A stretch of DNA of 64,000 nucleotides from Nitrosomonas sp. Is79A3 (GCF_000219585.1 NC_015731.1:62001-126000), one strand, 5' to 3'. Positions 50,701-60,392 are shown, numbered from the stretch's first letter. The notes: a model not told the origin generated them from the letters alone. A program made the numbers and translations.

Positions 50701-50956
50701 CGTTGGTACTGACCGATTCGTAGTACAGCAGATTATCGATGCCGGGCAACTGCACTTCAATCGGACGCGCCACCGCTTCCGCCACCACTTCCGCGCTGGC
50801 GCCGGGGTAATCAGCATCGATCTGTACCATCGGTGGCGTGATTTGCGGAAATTGCGCGATCGGCAATTTCTGTAAAGCGACCAAGCCTAATACAACAATG
50901 ATGATCGACAGCACCGATGCGAAAATAGGCCGGTCGATAAAGAAATGCGATTTCAT
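47750..50956 (-). CDS. RND efflux pump inner-membrane subunit (HAE1/AcrB type)
   Basis: A 1068-aa proton-driven exporter with 12 membrane helices and two periplasmic loops. The proton-relay Asp pair lies in the fourth helix: GIVVDDAIVVVENVERHM (about 410). Other marks are FFIDRPIFASVLSIIIVVLG at the N-terminus, LPGVGDATIFGGQNYSMRLI, PEEDQGYFITVVQLPDGASM and, near the end, GLAAKNAILIVEFANQ. It handles hydrophobic drugs or solvents; the specificity is unknown. Its ATG overlaps the adaptor stop by 4 bp. The order outer-membrane factor, adaptor, pump, DUF192 forms one operon on the minus strand. Confidence 0.93.
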   Translation of the reverse strand: MKSHFFIDRPIFASVLSIIIVVLGLVALQKLPIAQFPQITPPMVQIDADYPGASAEVVAEAVARPIEVQLPGIDNLLYYESVSTNDGHMMLRLTFEIGTDIDIAQVQTQNRQRLAEPQLPDEVVRQGVTVKKTSPDLLAVIALSSTDPKHDNVYLSNYALLRILDNVKRLPGVGDATIFGGQNYSMRLILDPVRMAQLNVTPTEIAAMVREQNRDFPAGRIGREPTPHGTELTIPVITRGRMSEVKEFEDMIVRAYPDGSMVRLRDVARIELGAQSYDLQGRWNGKPNTFLLTFLSPGANALETVQRVRQEMDKLAKGFPAGVSHDIPYDTTSFIEVSIKEVLKTLIEATLLVILVVFLFLQSWRATLIPAVAVPVSLIGTLAGMEALGFSINTLTLFGMVLAIGIVVDDAIVVVENVERHMTKGGLSPRDAAKKAMDEVTGPVIAIVLVLAAVFVPVAFLGGITGELYQQFAITIALSVAISGFVALTLSPALCALVLKPSHEAPKGFWKLFNRSFDWVQARYTGSVGMILKRSAIALTLFVVLIAVILGLFKIIPGSFLPEEDQGYFITVVQLPDGASMKRTTEVLSKVEQYYQSNPAVHSTDVLAGQNFVFGTRGTNQATMFVPLHHWDTRKNASEQVHGLIAAAFQEFAKIPEALILAFNAPSISGLGSTGGFSVQIQDPSGGDFAEFAAVAQEFTVKATEHPAIAIANTNFRISAPRLFATVDRERAKALGVPISEIFDTMQAYFGNLYINDFVKFGRIYRVQTEALPEYRSKPDDISKIYVRAQTGTTSTMIPLDSVVTTEFNSGPDPVTHFNGFNSALVLGGAAPGYSSGQALDALEQVANEILLPRGYTLDWSGISFQERKAGGQSVLVFSFAILMVFLVLAALYESWSIPFAVILAIPFGILGALLAIWTRDLSNDIYFQIGLVTLIGLAAKNAILIVEFANQRYAAGVSLTDAALEAAQLRFRPIIMTSLAFILGVFPLVIASGAGAASRHSIGTGVFGGMLAATFLAIFFVPLFFVVIGKIGRRAKSPATEAKQIEAKNAAPQKEDQATHPKGSDQE

Positions 50957-52194
50957 GGTGCAACCTGCTCAGAGGATTCCTCGGAATGAGGCTTGGATGC
51001 TGTTGCTTCTGACTTATGCGGAATCGCATGGACTTTGCTTCCTGGCAGGATACGATAGAACCCTTCCACCACGATGCGTTCCCCGGATTGCAAGCCATTT
51101 TCGATCAACCATTCTTTGCCACGCCACGTGCTGGCTTGAACCGGACGAAGCTGTGCTTGCTCTGCGGCGTCGATCACATACACAAAAGAACCGTTGGGTC
51201 CTTGTTGAACGGCGCGCTGTGGAACCAAAACGGCATTGTTGCGGATATAGCCCTTGATGCGAATTCTGACAAACTGGCCGGGATAAAAATAGGATTGTCC
51301 CGGCGCCATACTGCCTTCCGGATTGGGAAATTTAAACCGCCCCTGCAATGTGCCCGTTTCCGGCCGTATCGCCACATCGGCGAAATCCAGTACGCCCTCC
51401 TGTGGATACACGCTGCCATCGGTAAACGTCATGACGCCGCGTAATTTGAAGATATCCGGTCTCTCTACCTTTTGTTCGACCAGTTCGCGGCGGCGGCGCA
51501 GCAGATAACTTTCGGGCACACTGACATTGACGTACATGGGATCGAGTTGATCGATCGTAGTCAACAACGTCTCTTGTGCAGAAACCAGTCGGCCTTCATA
51601 AAAATGGCTGCGGCCGATCCGGCCATTCACGGGTGCGGTAATCAACGTATTGTCCAGATCGAATTTTGCCTTGATTAGATCATTTTGCGCCGCTTCCAGC
51701 GCTGCCTTGACAGCCAGCACTTCGGATTCGGCGTCATCGACGTTTTTCTTGCTGACAGCCTGTTTCTCCAGCAGCGGTTTTACCCGTGCCAGATCTTGCT
51801 TGGCTTGATTCAAGCGCGCCTGCATTTGCGCCACTTTGGCTTTGCTGCTGAGATAAATGGCCTTGAATGGCACCGGATCAATCAGATACAGCCGGTCGCC
51901 TTTTTTGGTATTGCGCCCTTCGGTGAAATAAACCTGTTTGATAATTCCGCTCACCTGCGGGCGAATTTCCACCGGGCGGAAAGCTTCCGTTTGTCCGATG
52001 AATTCCGGTTCGTCCTCGATCATTTGCGTGGTCACGGTGATCACCTGTACTTGCGGCAGCGGCGGGGCGGCGTTTTCCGGCTGCTGCGGTGAGCAGGCGG
52101 TGAGCAGAATCAATAACAATCCAGCCCCTGCGTTGATCATGGCAGATCCGGTTTGCGTCACCGGTGTGGCGATCCATAGAGATGTTCGTTGCAT
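50953..52194 (-). CDS. RND efflux periplasmic adaptor (AcrA/MexE type)
   Basis: A 413-aa lipoprotein adaptor. The signal and lipobox (LLLILLTACSPQ, Cys about 33) are followed by the lipoyl halves and a helical hairpin (about 105-175, KAIYLSSKAKVAQMQARLNQ). The second half reads APVNGRIGRSHFYEGRLVS, and the beta-barrel and membrane-proximal domains end with GLQSGERIVVEGFYRILPGS. It links pump and channel. A GTG at 52200 is an alternative start, but the ATG at 52194 has AAGGG 11 bp upstream. It is coupled to the pump gene. Confidence 0.9.
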   Translation of the reverse strand: MQRTSLWIATPVTQTGSAMINAGAGLLLILLTACSPQQPENAAPPLPQVQVITVTTQMIEDEPEFIGQTEAFRPVEIRPQVSGIIKQVYFTEGRNTKKGDRLYLIDPVPFKAIYLSSKAKVAQMQARLNQAKQDLARVKPLLEKQAVSKKNVDDAESEVLAVKAALEAAQNDLIKAKFDLDNTLITAPVNGRIGRSHFYEGRLVSAQETLLTTIDQLDPMYVNVSVPESYLLRRRRELVEQKVERPDIFKLRGVMTFTDGSVYPQEGVLDFADVAIRPETGTLQGRFKFPNPEGSMAPGQSYFYPGQFVRIRIKGYIRNNAVLVPQRAVQQGPNGSFVYVIDAAEQAQLRPVQASTWRGKEWLIENGLQSGERIVVEGFYRILPGSKVHAIPHKSEATASKPHSEESSEQVAP

Positions 52195-52343
52195 AGGCAC
52201 GACCCTTGGGTATTCTTATTAAAAGGCGGATAGATCCAAACGAAATTAATGTGATAAGCGTAACGCGTGATAAGTTCCAACCGCGTATCCTGTCCTGATT
52301 CAATTTGTGCAAGCGATTTCCAGCGTTGGTACAACATCGCTCT

Positions 52344-53738
52344 TTACAACATCCAGCCGCCGCCGAGAGCTTTATAGAGTTGCACGATCGATACCAGATG
52401 CAAACGGTGTGTCGCCATCAGCGCAAATTCGGCATCGAACAAATTGCGCTTGGCCAGCAATACATCGACATAGCTTGTGATACCGCCCTGGTAACGCAAA
52501 TCCGCTACCTGCAAAGCGGAGCGCAGAGCTTCGACCTGCATTTGTTGCGCTTTGCGTTGATCATTGGCGGTGCGTACCGCCACCAGCGCATCTTCAACTT
52601 CCTTGAATGCTACCAGAATGGTTTGCTCGTATTGCGCCAAGGCTTGCCGTGCCTGCGCTTCCGCCGCACGTTGTTCGAAACCCAGGCTTTGCGCGTTCAG
52701 CAACGGCCCGGCCAAACCGAATCCTCCAGCACCGAATTCACTACCGGAAAGCAGCAGGTTGGACAGAGCCGGACTGGCGACACCAAGGAAACCGGTGATT
52801 GAAAACTTGGGAAACCGCGCCGCTTTAGTCACCCCGATTTTTGCAGTAGCTGCCGCTAGTGTTTGTTCGGAACGAAGAATATCGGGCCGCCGCTGTAATA
52901 GTTCGGAAGGTAAACCCGCAGGTACTTCCGGGGGCATCAATTGCTCGGTTAGCACATGCCCCCGGTCAATCGGTGCCGGATTTTTCCCCAGCAGTACGTT
53001 GAGTTCGTTCTCCTTTTGCCGCATTTGCCGTTCCAGCTCGGCAACCCGGGCCGCGGCATTGGCGCGCTCGGACTCGAATTGATCAAGATCGAGGCGGGAA
53101 GTGACGCCGCCCTGCAACTGCGCCTGCGCAATGGCAACCGATTCTTCCCACGAAATCATGGCACGATGCGCGATATCCTGCTGCATGTCCAATTGCAACA
53201 AATCAAAATAGGACTGTGCCACCGCGCTGACCAGCGTCAGTATGACGGCATGCCGATTTTCCTCACGTGCCAGCAAATCGGCCCGTGCCGCTTCGTTGGA
53301 GCGGCGGATTCTACCCCAGATGTCCAACTCCCAATTCAAAGTTGTCTGGCCGTAGTAATTGAATGGTGTGGCAAACCCAGGACGCAGAAAACCGCCGAGC
53401 GTGCCGAAAGCCGGTGCATTGGCATCAATGTTCATATTGGGAATAAACCCCATGCGTGCGGTGTACAAGCGCGCCTCAAACTCCTCTACGCTAGCCACGG
53501 CTTGTTTGAGATCTTTGTTTTTCTGCAACGCCTGCCGGATCAAGTGCTGCAACGTTTCATCGCGCAACAGCTCCCACCAGCGCAAATTGGCAACCGATTC
53601 ACCCTCCATCGCCTCCATGCGAAACTTCCCGGCGACATCAACCTGCGGGCGAATATAGTCCGGGCCCATTGCGCAAGCCGTTAGCAGCAAACCGGGAAGC
53701 ACTAATAGTATTCGAAGCCAGTGGCGGTAACGTTTCAT
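52344..53738 (-). CDS. Outer-membrane efflux channel lipoprotein (NodT/OprM type)
   Basis: A 464-aa lipoprotein. The lipobox LLTACAMGPDYIRPQ is typical of the NodT class (C-x-x-G-P-D/N-Y-x-x-P). Each half of the chain carries a long coiled coil and the S/T-R-x-D-L motif (TSRLDLDQFESERANAAARV). The C-terminal half shows QGGITSYVDVLLAKRNLFDA. Three such subunits form a tunnel through the outer membrane. It is the first gene of the efflux operon and lies 149 bp before the adaptor gene. The gap may hold a secondary promoter. Confidence 0.92.
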   Translation of the reverse strand: MKRYRHWLRILLVLPGLLLTACAMGPDYIRPQVDVAGKFRMEAMEGESVANLRWWELLRDETLQHLIRQALQKNKDLKQAVASVEEFEARLYTARMGFIPNMNIDANAPAFGTLGGFLRPGFATPFNYYGQTTLNWELDIWGRIRRSNEAARADLLAREENRHAVILTLVSAVAQSYFDLLQLDMQQDIAHRAMISWEESVAIAQAQLQGGVTSRLDLDQFESERANAAARVAELERQMRQKENELNVLLGKNPAPIDRGHVLTEQLMPPEVPAGLPSELLQRRPDILRSEQTLAAATAKIGVTKAARFPKFSITGFLGVASPALSNLLLSGSEFGAGGFGLAGPLLNAQSLGFEQRAAEAQARQALAQYEQTILVAFKEVEDALVAVRTANDQRKAQQMQVEALRSALQVADLRYQGGITSYVDVLLAKRNLFDAEFALMATHRLHLVSIVQLYKALGGGWML

Positions 53739-54031
53739 TTGAGTAAGGGAAATAGAAGTGTTTTCCTTATTGAACAGGAATAGAGTGAGAATTCCATATA
53801 TCTCGTATTGATGTCAAACACGCCGGCAAAATGCGATGAAAGCCCTCATGATGTTTGAATTGAGAAGTGATTATATTGCAGATTAAGCCGATCGGCGCCT
53901 AACCACCAGTCACACCAAATTCTTGGGTTTACAATCAGCTATAAGGTATTCTGCGAAGTGCCGATAAGTATACCAAGCTAACATTAATTGTTGTACTCTA
54001 AACTAGAATATGTTTAATAAGAAAGTTTGTC

Positions 54032-55834
54032 ATGCAAAAAGATTTTTCCAATGAATTAGTTCGGTTAAAAAAACTCTACGAGTTGAGCATGACTATCTCG
54101 GGCGATCCGGTTGAAGTGTTCAGGCATATTGCAAAAATCATTGGTGAACTCTTCGAACTAAAAATTGTATGCCTTTCAAAAATAAACGGTGATAGGCTCG
54201 ATTTTCTGGCGATTTACCATGAGGGGCAGATTTTCACTGATGCTGGTTCGTGCGAACTTGCTGTTACACCGTGTGCAACAGTGGAAATAGCCCAAGATGT
54301 GAGGATATATGATCATGTTAAGGAGCGGTTTCCCGATGCGCTATTCCTTCAACAACACAATGCCCATTCTTATTGCGGTTTTCCTTGCTTGGGAAATGAT
54401 GGAAAAGTCAAAGCGGTAACGTGTCTCCTTGACGATAAATCCCGTGAGTACACCGAAGAGGATATAGAAATACTTAGAATATTTGGTCAGCGCATTGGTA
54501 TGGAGATTGAGCGCCAAGAGCATATTCAATCCGTTAAAGCATCTCAGCAACGGATTGAATTCCTGGCGCACCATGATATTCTGACTGAATTACCTAATCG
54601 CATTCTACTGATTGAGCGTTTTAACTTAGCGGTTGCACCGGTTCAACGGGAAGAGATCGCGGTCAGTTTGATATCCCTTGATCTGGATCACTTCAAGGTA
54701 ATCAACGATTCTTTTGGTTACCACGCGGGTGATTTCCTGCTCAAAGAAGTTGCTGTCCGGCTTAAAACCTGTGTCCGCGATACGGATACAATCAGCCGCC
54801 AGGGTGGTGATCAATTTATTATTCTCTTGTCAGACATTCACGAAGCGAATGATGTGGCCATTGTTGCTCAAAAGATTCTGGAAATATTTAAGGATCCATT
54901 TTTGATGGATGGCGATAGTATCAAGATATCTGCAAGCTTAGGCATTGTACTATTTCCAAAAGACGGCAATGATCTTAGCCAGCTTCTGCACTATGCAGAT
55001 ACTGCGATGTATCATGCAAAAGATTCTGGCGGGAATGGTTACCAATTTTTTAACGAAGAGATGGCAGCCAGCTCTAAAGAACGATTACATATACTGAATC
55101 ACATTCGCCAGGCCCTTGAATTCAATCAATTCAAACTTCATTACCAATCACAAATTGATACGATAACCAGGAAAATCATAGCTTGCGAGGCTCTGATACG
55201 CTGGGAAACACCGGATCGCTTTATTCCTCCTGGAAAATTTATTCCAGTTGCTGAGAATTCCGGGATCATCCTTGATATCGATGCATGGGTTGTTGACGCA
55301 GCTTGCCGTCAAGCTAAAATCTGGCAAGATGCGGGGATGCCCTTAGTGGTCGCTGTCAATATATCCGCATCGCAATTTAAACGAGGAAATATTATTGATC
55401 TTGTCTCAACAGCGCTTGATCGGCATCAATTAGATCCCGGTTTATTAGAAATTGAACTAACTGAGTCGATACTCATTCACGATACCGAGATCATACGGCA
55501 AGTACTTTTTCAACTAAAACAACTGGGTATAAAGCTTTCTATCGATGATTTCGGTACTGGCTATTCTAATTTATCCTATCTGCGCATGCTGCATTTAGAT
55601 AAGATCAAAATTGATCAATCCTTCATCAAGCATATGGCTATCAACGAAAATGACAAAGTTATTGTGCGTTCGACTATTGATCTGGCGCATAACCTTGGTC
55701 TTAAAGTTATTGCGGAGGGTGTAGAAACAGCCAGTGCAGTTGAGTTGCTAGAAGAATTTGATTGCGATCAATTGCAGGGTTATCACTTTGGAAAACCAAT
55801 GCCGCCAGAATTGTTTGTGAGCTGTATCAAGTAG
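54032..55834 (+). CDS. GAF-GGDEF-EAL protein with altered GGDQF motif
   Basis: A 600-aa protein. GAF domain (about 1-165) with AAIxGE-like start IAKIIGELFELKIVCLSKIN and CxxxCGFPCLG near 115. GGDEF domain (about 185-350), where the cyclase motif is GGDQF (SRQGGDQFIILL): Glu to Gln at the catalytic place, which probably abolishes cyclase activity. An RDTD stretch at the I-site place is seen before it. EAL domain (about 360-595) keeps CEALIRWETPD, NISASQFK, LEIELTESILIHD, DDFGTGYSNLSYL, KIDQSFI and AEGVET, so phosphodiesterase activity is likely. The protein may be a PDE with an allosteric GTP-binding GGDEF. It stands alone before the parS region. Confidence 0.9.
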   Translation: MQKDFSNELVRLKKLYELSMTISGDPVEVFRHIAKIIGELFELKIVCLSKINGDRLDFLAIYHEGQIFTDAGSCELAVTPCATVEIAQDVRIYDHVKERFPDALFLQQHNAHSYCGFPCLGNDGKVKAVTCLLDDKSREYTEEDIEILRIFGQRIGMEIERQEHIQSVKASQQRIEFLAHHDILTELPNRILLIERFNLAVAPVQREEIAVSLISLDLDHFKVINDSFGYHAGDFLLKEVAVRLKTCVRDTDTISRQGGDQFIILLSDIHEANDVAIVAQKILEIFKDPFLMDGDSIKISASLGIVLFPKDGNDLSQLLHYADTAMYHAKDSGGNGYQFFNEEMAASSKERLHILNHIRQALEFNQFKLHYQSQIDTITRKIIACEALIRWETPDRFIPPGKFIPVAENSGIILDIDAWVVDAACRQAKIWQDAGMPLVVAVNISASQFKRGNIIDLVSTALDRHQLDPGLLEIELTESILIHDTEIIRQVLFQLKQLGIKLSIDDFGTGYSNLSYLRMLHLDKIKIDQSFIKHMAINENDKVIVRSTIDLAHNLGLKVIAEGVETASAVELLEEFDCDQLQGYHFGKPMPPELFVSCIK

Positions 55835-56050
55835 TTGAAGTTTAAATTCTTCACCCTTCATTGGATTTGCAAGCACAGAGCTGTCTTTGCTTACTTCTTG
55901 CTTCCCAGTTCAGATGATTTGCCTCTGGTTGTTGCTGGCGACTGATCAAAAAGATTTCTGAAATGACAAAACATAAACTTGCGTTCATCAATCAGCTACA
56001 CCTATAATCGCACTCTGGAAATCACACCTTTTCAGCGAATGCAGCAAAAA

Positions 56051-56066
56051 GGTTTCACGTGAAACA
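56051..56066. promoter_or_regulatory. parS centromere site
   Basis: GGTTTCACGTGAAACA agrees with the well-known parS consensus TGTTTCACGTGAAACA in 15 of 16 positions. The inner 14 bp are a perfect palindrome. It lies 71 bp before mnmG and 2.7 kb from parA, and is the site at which ParB loads. Such sites cluster near the replication origin. Confidence 0.9.
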
Positions 56067-56136
56067 TCTCTGATAAAACCCTCTCGCATTACCTAGAAAT
56101 TTAGTAACGCTTACAATATCGCAGGCTTTTTGTACT

Positions 56137-58035
56137 ATGAGCAATCACACAGATTTTGAGATTATCGTTGTTGGTGGCGGCCATGCCGGAACTGAAGCGG
56201 CATTGGCGGCTGCGCGCATGGGGCACAAAACATTGTTGCTGACGCACAATATCGAAACGATTGGTCAGATGTCGTGTAATCCGTCGATTGGCGGCATCGG
56301 CAAGAGTCATTTGGTCAAGGAAATCGATGCTTTGGGCGGCGCAATGAGTTTGGCGGCGGATGAAGCCGGGATTCAGTTCCGGGTGTTGAATTCGAGCAAA
56401 GGCCCGGCGGTCAGAGCGACGCGCGCGCAGGCTGATCGGGCATTGTATCGTCAGGCTATCCGGGGCCGCATCGAGAATCAGCCGAATCTGCGGGTGATGC
56501 AGCAGGCGGTGGATGATCTGATTCTTGAACAGGATCGCGTGATCGGTGTCGTTACGCAGCTTCAAATTAAGATTTATGCGCGCGCAGTGATATTGACGGT
56601 CGGTACATTCCTGGGAGGATTGGCGCATATCGGTAAAACCCATTTTAAGGCGGGACGGGCGGGTGATCCGCCGTCGCTGTCGCTGGCACAACGATTGCGC
56701 GAAATGGAATTTCCCGCGGGACGGTTGAAAACCGGTACGCCGCCGCGCATCGACGGCCGCACCTTGGATTATGCCAAGCTGCTGGAGCAGCCAGGCGATC
56801 AGCCGGTGCCGTCGTTTTCGCTGATCGATACCGGCATTCGGCATCCGCGCCAGATTTCGTGCTGGATCACCCATACCAATGCGCTGACGCACGGCATCAT
56901 CCGCGACGGTTTGGTCGATTCGCCGTTGTTTACCGGAAAAATCGAAGGCGTCGGCCCGCGCTACTGTCCGTCTATTGAGGATAAAGTGGTGCGTTTTTCC
57001 GCGCGCGAGTCGCATCAGATTTTTCTCGAACCGGAAGGCTTGGGCACACACGAAATTTATCCGAATGGCATTTCAACCAGCCTGTCGTTTGAAGTACAGG
57101 TGAAATTGATCCATTCCATCGCCGGATTGGAAAATGCGCATATAACACGGCCTGGTTATGCCATCGAATACGATTACTTCGATCCGCGCAATTTAAAGCG
57201 CTCGCTTGAAACCAAAACCATCGGAAATCTGTTTTTTGCCGGGCAAATCAACGGCACAACCGGCTATGAAGAAGCTGCCGCGCAAGGTTTATTGGCCGGC
57301 ATTAATGCCGCACTGAAAATTCAGGAAAAAGAATCGTGGCTGCCGCAACGCAACGAAGCCTATTTGGGTGTTCTGGTTGATGATTTGATCACTTCCGGAG
57401 TGACCGAGCCTTACCGGATGTTTACCAGCCGCGCGGAATATCGCTTGCAACTGCGCGAAGACAACGCCGATCTGCGCTTGACTGAAATGGGCAGAAAGCT
57501 TGGTTTGATCGATGATCAGCGCTGGGCTGCCTTTACTGATAAGCAGGAAGCGATTGAGAAAGAGCAGCAAAGGCTTAATTCAGTACGCTTGCTGCCCGGC
57601 ACATTGCCGGAAGACGAGGCCATGCGCGTTCTCGGAAAAGGGATAGAGCGGGAATATACGTTAATGGAGCTGTTAAAACGACCTGATGTGACCTATGCTG
57701 CGTTGATGACGCTACCCGGTGCGGGCGAACCGGTAAACAATGTGCAAGTGGCTGAGCAAGTTGAAATACAGACTAAGTATCACGGTTATATCCAGCGGCA
57801 GCAGGAAGAAGTGTCGCGTCAGGCGCAATATGAAAATACTTTACTGCCAAAAGATATCGACTATAAGGTAGTTAAAGGACTTTCCAATGAAGTGCAACAA
57901 AAACTGAATCAGCATAAACCGGAAACCATTGGACAGGCTTCGCGGATTTCCGGCGTGACACCGGCTGCGATCTCTTTATTATTGGTGCATTTAAAGCGCG
58001 GATTCGGGATTGTTGAGAAGAAGCAAAGTGCATGA
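56137..58035 (+). CDS. mnmG: tRNA uridine 5-carboxymethylaminomethyl modification enzyme
   Basis: A 632-aa FAD enzyme that with MnmE modifies U34 of some tRNAs. The N-terminal FAD fingerprint [20 protein letters not shown] is followed by [56 protein letters not shown] with [11 protein letters not shown], and C-terminal [18 protein letters not shown] and [20 protein letters not shown]. The length is normal. It is the first gene of mnmG-rsmG-parA-parB, a classic origin-proximal order. Its stop overlaps the rsmG start by 4 bp. Confidence 0.96.
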   Translation: MSNHTDFEIIVVGGGHAGTEAALAAARMGHKTLLLTHNIETIGQMSCNPSIGGIGKSHLVKEIDALGGAMSLAADEAGIQFRVLNSSKGPAVRATRAQADRALYRQAIRGRIENQPNLRVMQQAVDDLILEQDRVIGVVTQLQIKIYARAVILTVGTFLGGLAHIGKTHFKAGRAGDPPSLSLAQRLREMEFPAGRLKTGTPPRIDGRTLDYAKLLEQPGDQPVPSFSLIDTGIRHPRQISCWITHTNALTHGIIRDGLVDSPLFTGKIEGVGPRYCPSIEDKVVRFSARESHQIFLEPEGLGTHEIYPNGISTSLSFEVQVKLIHSIAGLENAHITRPGYAIEYDYFDPRNLKRSLETKTIGNLFFAGQINGTTGYEEAAAQGLLAGINAALKIQEKESWLPQRNEAYLGVLVDDLITSGVTEPYRMFTSRAEYRLQLREDNADLRLTEMGRKLGLIDDQRWAAFTDKQEAIEKEQQRLNSVRLLPGTLPEDEAMRVLGKGIEREYTLMELLKRPDVTYAALMTLPGAGEPVNNVQVAEQVEIQTKYHGYIQRQQEEVSRQAQYENTLLPKDIDYKVVKGLSNEVQQKLNQHKPETIGQASRISGVTPAAISLLLVHLKRGFGIVEKKQSA

Positions 58036-58670
58036 GTTTGTTGCAGCAGATTACACTAGGGCTACAGGCGCTCAATTATGATTTTGCAGTGCAGGAAAAG
58101 CCGCTGCCCGGACTCATCGAGCGCTATTTATTGCTGATCGAGAAATGGAACAAAATACATAATTTAACCGCTATCCGGAATCTGCAAGACATGCTTTATC
58201 AGCATGTCTTGGATAGCCTGGCCGTGCTGCCGCATATCAACGGTCCGCAGATTGTCGATGTCGGCAGCGGCGCCGGTCTGCCGGGTATCCCGATTGCACT
58301 GGCAAGACCGGATTGGCAGGTATTGCTGGTTGAAAGCAATCAAAAGAAAGCGTCTTTTTTGAAGCAGGTTAAGATTGAATTGGCACTGCAGAATGTTGCA
58401 GTTATCGGGCAACGCATCGAAGATATTCATTCGGATAAAAAAGTGAATACCATTATTACGCGTGCATTTTCCGAGTTGGGTGAATTTGTTAATTTAACCC
58501 GGCAATTGGCTGCGGAAAATGATGCAAATTGCCGCTGGGTCGCGATGAAGGCAAATTGTTCCAATAGTGAACTGAAGCAAATTCAAGCCCCTTTCTGCAT
58601 TGAAAAAAGCATATCGCTGGCCGTGCCTGGGCTGGATGCAGCCAGGCAGCTGATTATCATAAAAAAATAA
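58032..58670 (+). CDS. rsmG: 16S rRNA (guanine527-N7)-methyltransferase
   Basis: A 212-aa SAM-dependent methyltransferase that methylates G527 of 16S rRNA. Motifs: [20 protein letters not shown] with [28 protein letters not shown] (SAM motif I), [14 protein letters not shown] and [14 protein letters not shown]. The ATG overlaps the mnmG stop (ATGA), so it is coupled. The length is normal for the family. Confidence 0.95.
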   Translation: MSLLQQITLGLQALNYDFAVQEKPLPGLIERYLLLIEKWNKIHNLTAIRNLQDMLYQHVLDSLAVLPHINGPQIVDVGSGAGLPGIPIALARPDWQVLLVESNQKKASFLKQVKIELALQNVAVIGQRIEDIHSDKKVNTIITRAFSELGEFVNLTRQLAAENDANCRWVAMKANCSNSELKQIQAPFCIEKSISLAVPGLDAARQLIIIKK

Positions 58671-58729
58671 CTCCGGATTAAAATACTTTGCGGCTTTGAT
58701 TCAACCTAATGAATGCAGGAGCTAAACCC

Positions 58730-59488
58730 GTGACGAAAATTCTCGCCATTACCAATCAAAAAGGCGGCGTTGGAAAAACCACGACCAGCGTGAATCTGGC
58801 TGCAAGTCTGGCCGCGTCGGGAAAACGTATTTTATTGGTCGATCTCGATCCGCAAGCCAATGCCACAATGGGCAGCGGCACCAACAAACAAACGGTAAAA
58901 ACCACGATTTATCATGTTTTGCTTGGCGATGCGGCGGTACAAGCGGCGCGTATTACCGGCACGCAAGGCAAATATGACTTGATTCCAGCCAACCGCGACT
59001 TGGCGGGCGCAGAAGTTGAAATGGTGGATTTGCCCCAGCGGGAAGCGCGCCTGAAAACGGCACTCGAAGCTATCGAATTCGACTATGATTACATTCTGAT
59101 CGATTGCCCGCCCGCTTTAAACTTGCTGACACTCAATGGCTTATGCGCGGCGCACGCAGTGATGATCCCGATGCAGTGCGAATATTACGCGCTGGAAGGA
59201 CTCAGTGATCTGGTCAATACGATTAAGCGCGTGCGTAATAATTTTAACCCCACGTTGCGGATTGAAGGTCTGCTGCGAACCATGTTTGATCCACGCAACA
59301 TATTGGCGCAGCAGGTTTCCGACCAATTGCAAAAACACTTTGGTGATAAAGTCTACCGCACCGTGATTCCGCGCAATATCCGCCTGGCCGAAGCGCCCGG
59401 TTTTGGTTTGCCCGTTTTGTATCACGATGGGCAATCAAAAGGCGCGTTGGCTTATCTTGAGCTCGCGAAAGAAATACTTGACGCATGA
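58730..59488 (+). CDS. parA: Chromosome partition ATPase ParA (Soj)
   Basis: A 252-aa Walker-type ATPase that moves ParB-parS complexes. The deviant Walker A KGGVGKTT, DLDPQANATMG, and the later DYDYILIDCPPALNLLTLNG are seen. The frame also has an ATG at 58709, but AGGAG (58717-58721) stands 8 bp before the GTG at 58730, and this start puts KILAITNQKGG right at the N-terminus as in the family. I take GTG 58730. It precedes parB by 24 bp, forming parAB next to parS. Confidence 0.94.
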   Translation: MTKILAITNQKGGVGKTTTSVNLAASLAASGKRILLVDLDPQANATMGSGTNKQTVKTTIYHVLLGDAAVQAARITGTQGKYDLIPANRDLAGAEVEMVDLPQREARLKTALEAIEFDYDYILIDCPPALNLLTLNGLCAAHAVMIPMQCEYYALEGLSDLVNTIKRVRNNFNPTLRIEGLLRTMFDPRNILAQQVSDQLQKHFGDKVYRTVIPRNIRLAEAPGFGLPVLYHDGQSKGALAYLELAKEILDA

Positions 59489-59512
59489 CCGCAAAAATAA
59501 GGAATCGGTAAA

Positions 59513-60352
59513 ATGACAAAACAAAAAGGACTGGGAAGAGGTTTGGATGCCTTATTGTCGGGCAATGGGAATGCCGATTTTGCGGAAGAATCGCTACAAA
59601 GCCTTGAAATAACCAAGCTTCAACCCGGAAAATACCAACCCAGAACCAATATGGATCAGGTGGCTTTGGCAGAGCTAGCCGAGTCGATCAAAGCGCAAGG
59701 TGTCATGCAGCCGATTCTGGTGCGGCCCATCAGTGCGGACCGCTTTGAGATCATCGCGGGCGAACGCAGATGGCGTGCAGCCCAATTAGCGGGATTGACC
59801 GAAGTGCCGGCGCTGATACGAAAAGTAGCCGATGAATCGGCGCTCGCCATGTCGTTGATTGAAAACATCCAGCGTGAGAATCTGAATCCATTGGAAGAAG
59901 CCATGGGCATTCAGCGTCTGATTAATGAATTTGGTATGACGCATCAAACGGCAGGTGAAGCGCTAGGCAATTCACGCAGCACGATTTCCAACCTGTTGCG
60001 TTTGCTCAATTTGTCTGCACCGGTACAGGAATTGATGATGCAGGGTAAAATTGATATGGGACATGGGCGTGCGCTGTTGTCATTAGCGTCTGTGCAACAA
60101 ATTAAAATTGCCAATGTGATCGTGCAAAAACAGCTTTCAGTGCGCGAAACGGAGAAAATCGTCAATCAGATTGAACACCCTGCACTTAAAAAGGTAAAAA
60201 AACCCGATAGAGATCTGTTGCGATTACAGGAAGATGTTTCCGAGCGTCTTGGTGCGCAGGTGGCGATCAAGCCGAAGAGGAATGGCCAAGGCAATATTGT
60301 CATTCACTATACCAGTTTGGACCAATTGGATGATATTCTCAGTAAGTTATAA
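59513..60352 (+). CDS. parB: Chromosome partition protein ParB (Spo0J)
   Basis: A 279-aa parS-binding CTPase. Signs are KLQPGKYQPRTNMD, the CTP-binding boxes GERRWRAAQLAG and LIENIQRENLNPLEEA, the HTH TAGEALGNSRSTISNLLRLL, and HGRALLSL. The C-terminal dimerisation domain is present. AGGAA is 9 bp before the ATG. The parS at 56051 is its probable loading site. Confidence 0.95.
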   Translation: MTKQKGLGRGLDALLSGNGNADFAEESLQSLEITKLQPGKYQPRTNMDQVALAELAESIKAQGVMQPILVRPISADRFEIIAGERRWRAAQLAGLTEVPALIRKVADESALAMSLIENIQRENLNPLEEAMGIQRLINEFGMTHQTAGEALGNSRSTISNLLRLLNLSAPVQELMMQGKIDMGHGRALLSLASVQQIKIANVIVQKQLSVRETEKIVNQIEHPALKKVKKPDRDLLRLQEDVSERLGAQVAIKPKRNGQGNIVIHYTSLDQLDDILSKL

Positions 60353-60392
60353 AATAATCCATCAACGTTAATGAGTGTAAACAAGGAAAATT

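Noticed and set aside
52956..53684. 242-aa plus-strand frame
   Set aside because: Antisense of the outer-membrane channel gene; no start signal and no domain.
55835..56136. Replication origin
   Set aside because: parS is present, but I see no cluster of DnaA boxes or AT-rich unwinding region, and dnaA is not here.
56101..57051. 316-aa minus-strand frame
   Set aside because: It is the antisense of mnmG, rich in Arg, Gln and His, as shadow frames of high-quality genes are. No ribosome binding site.
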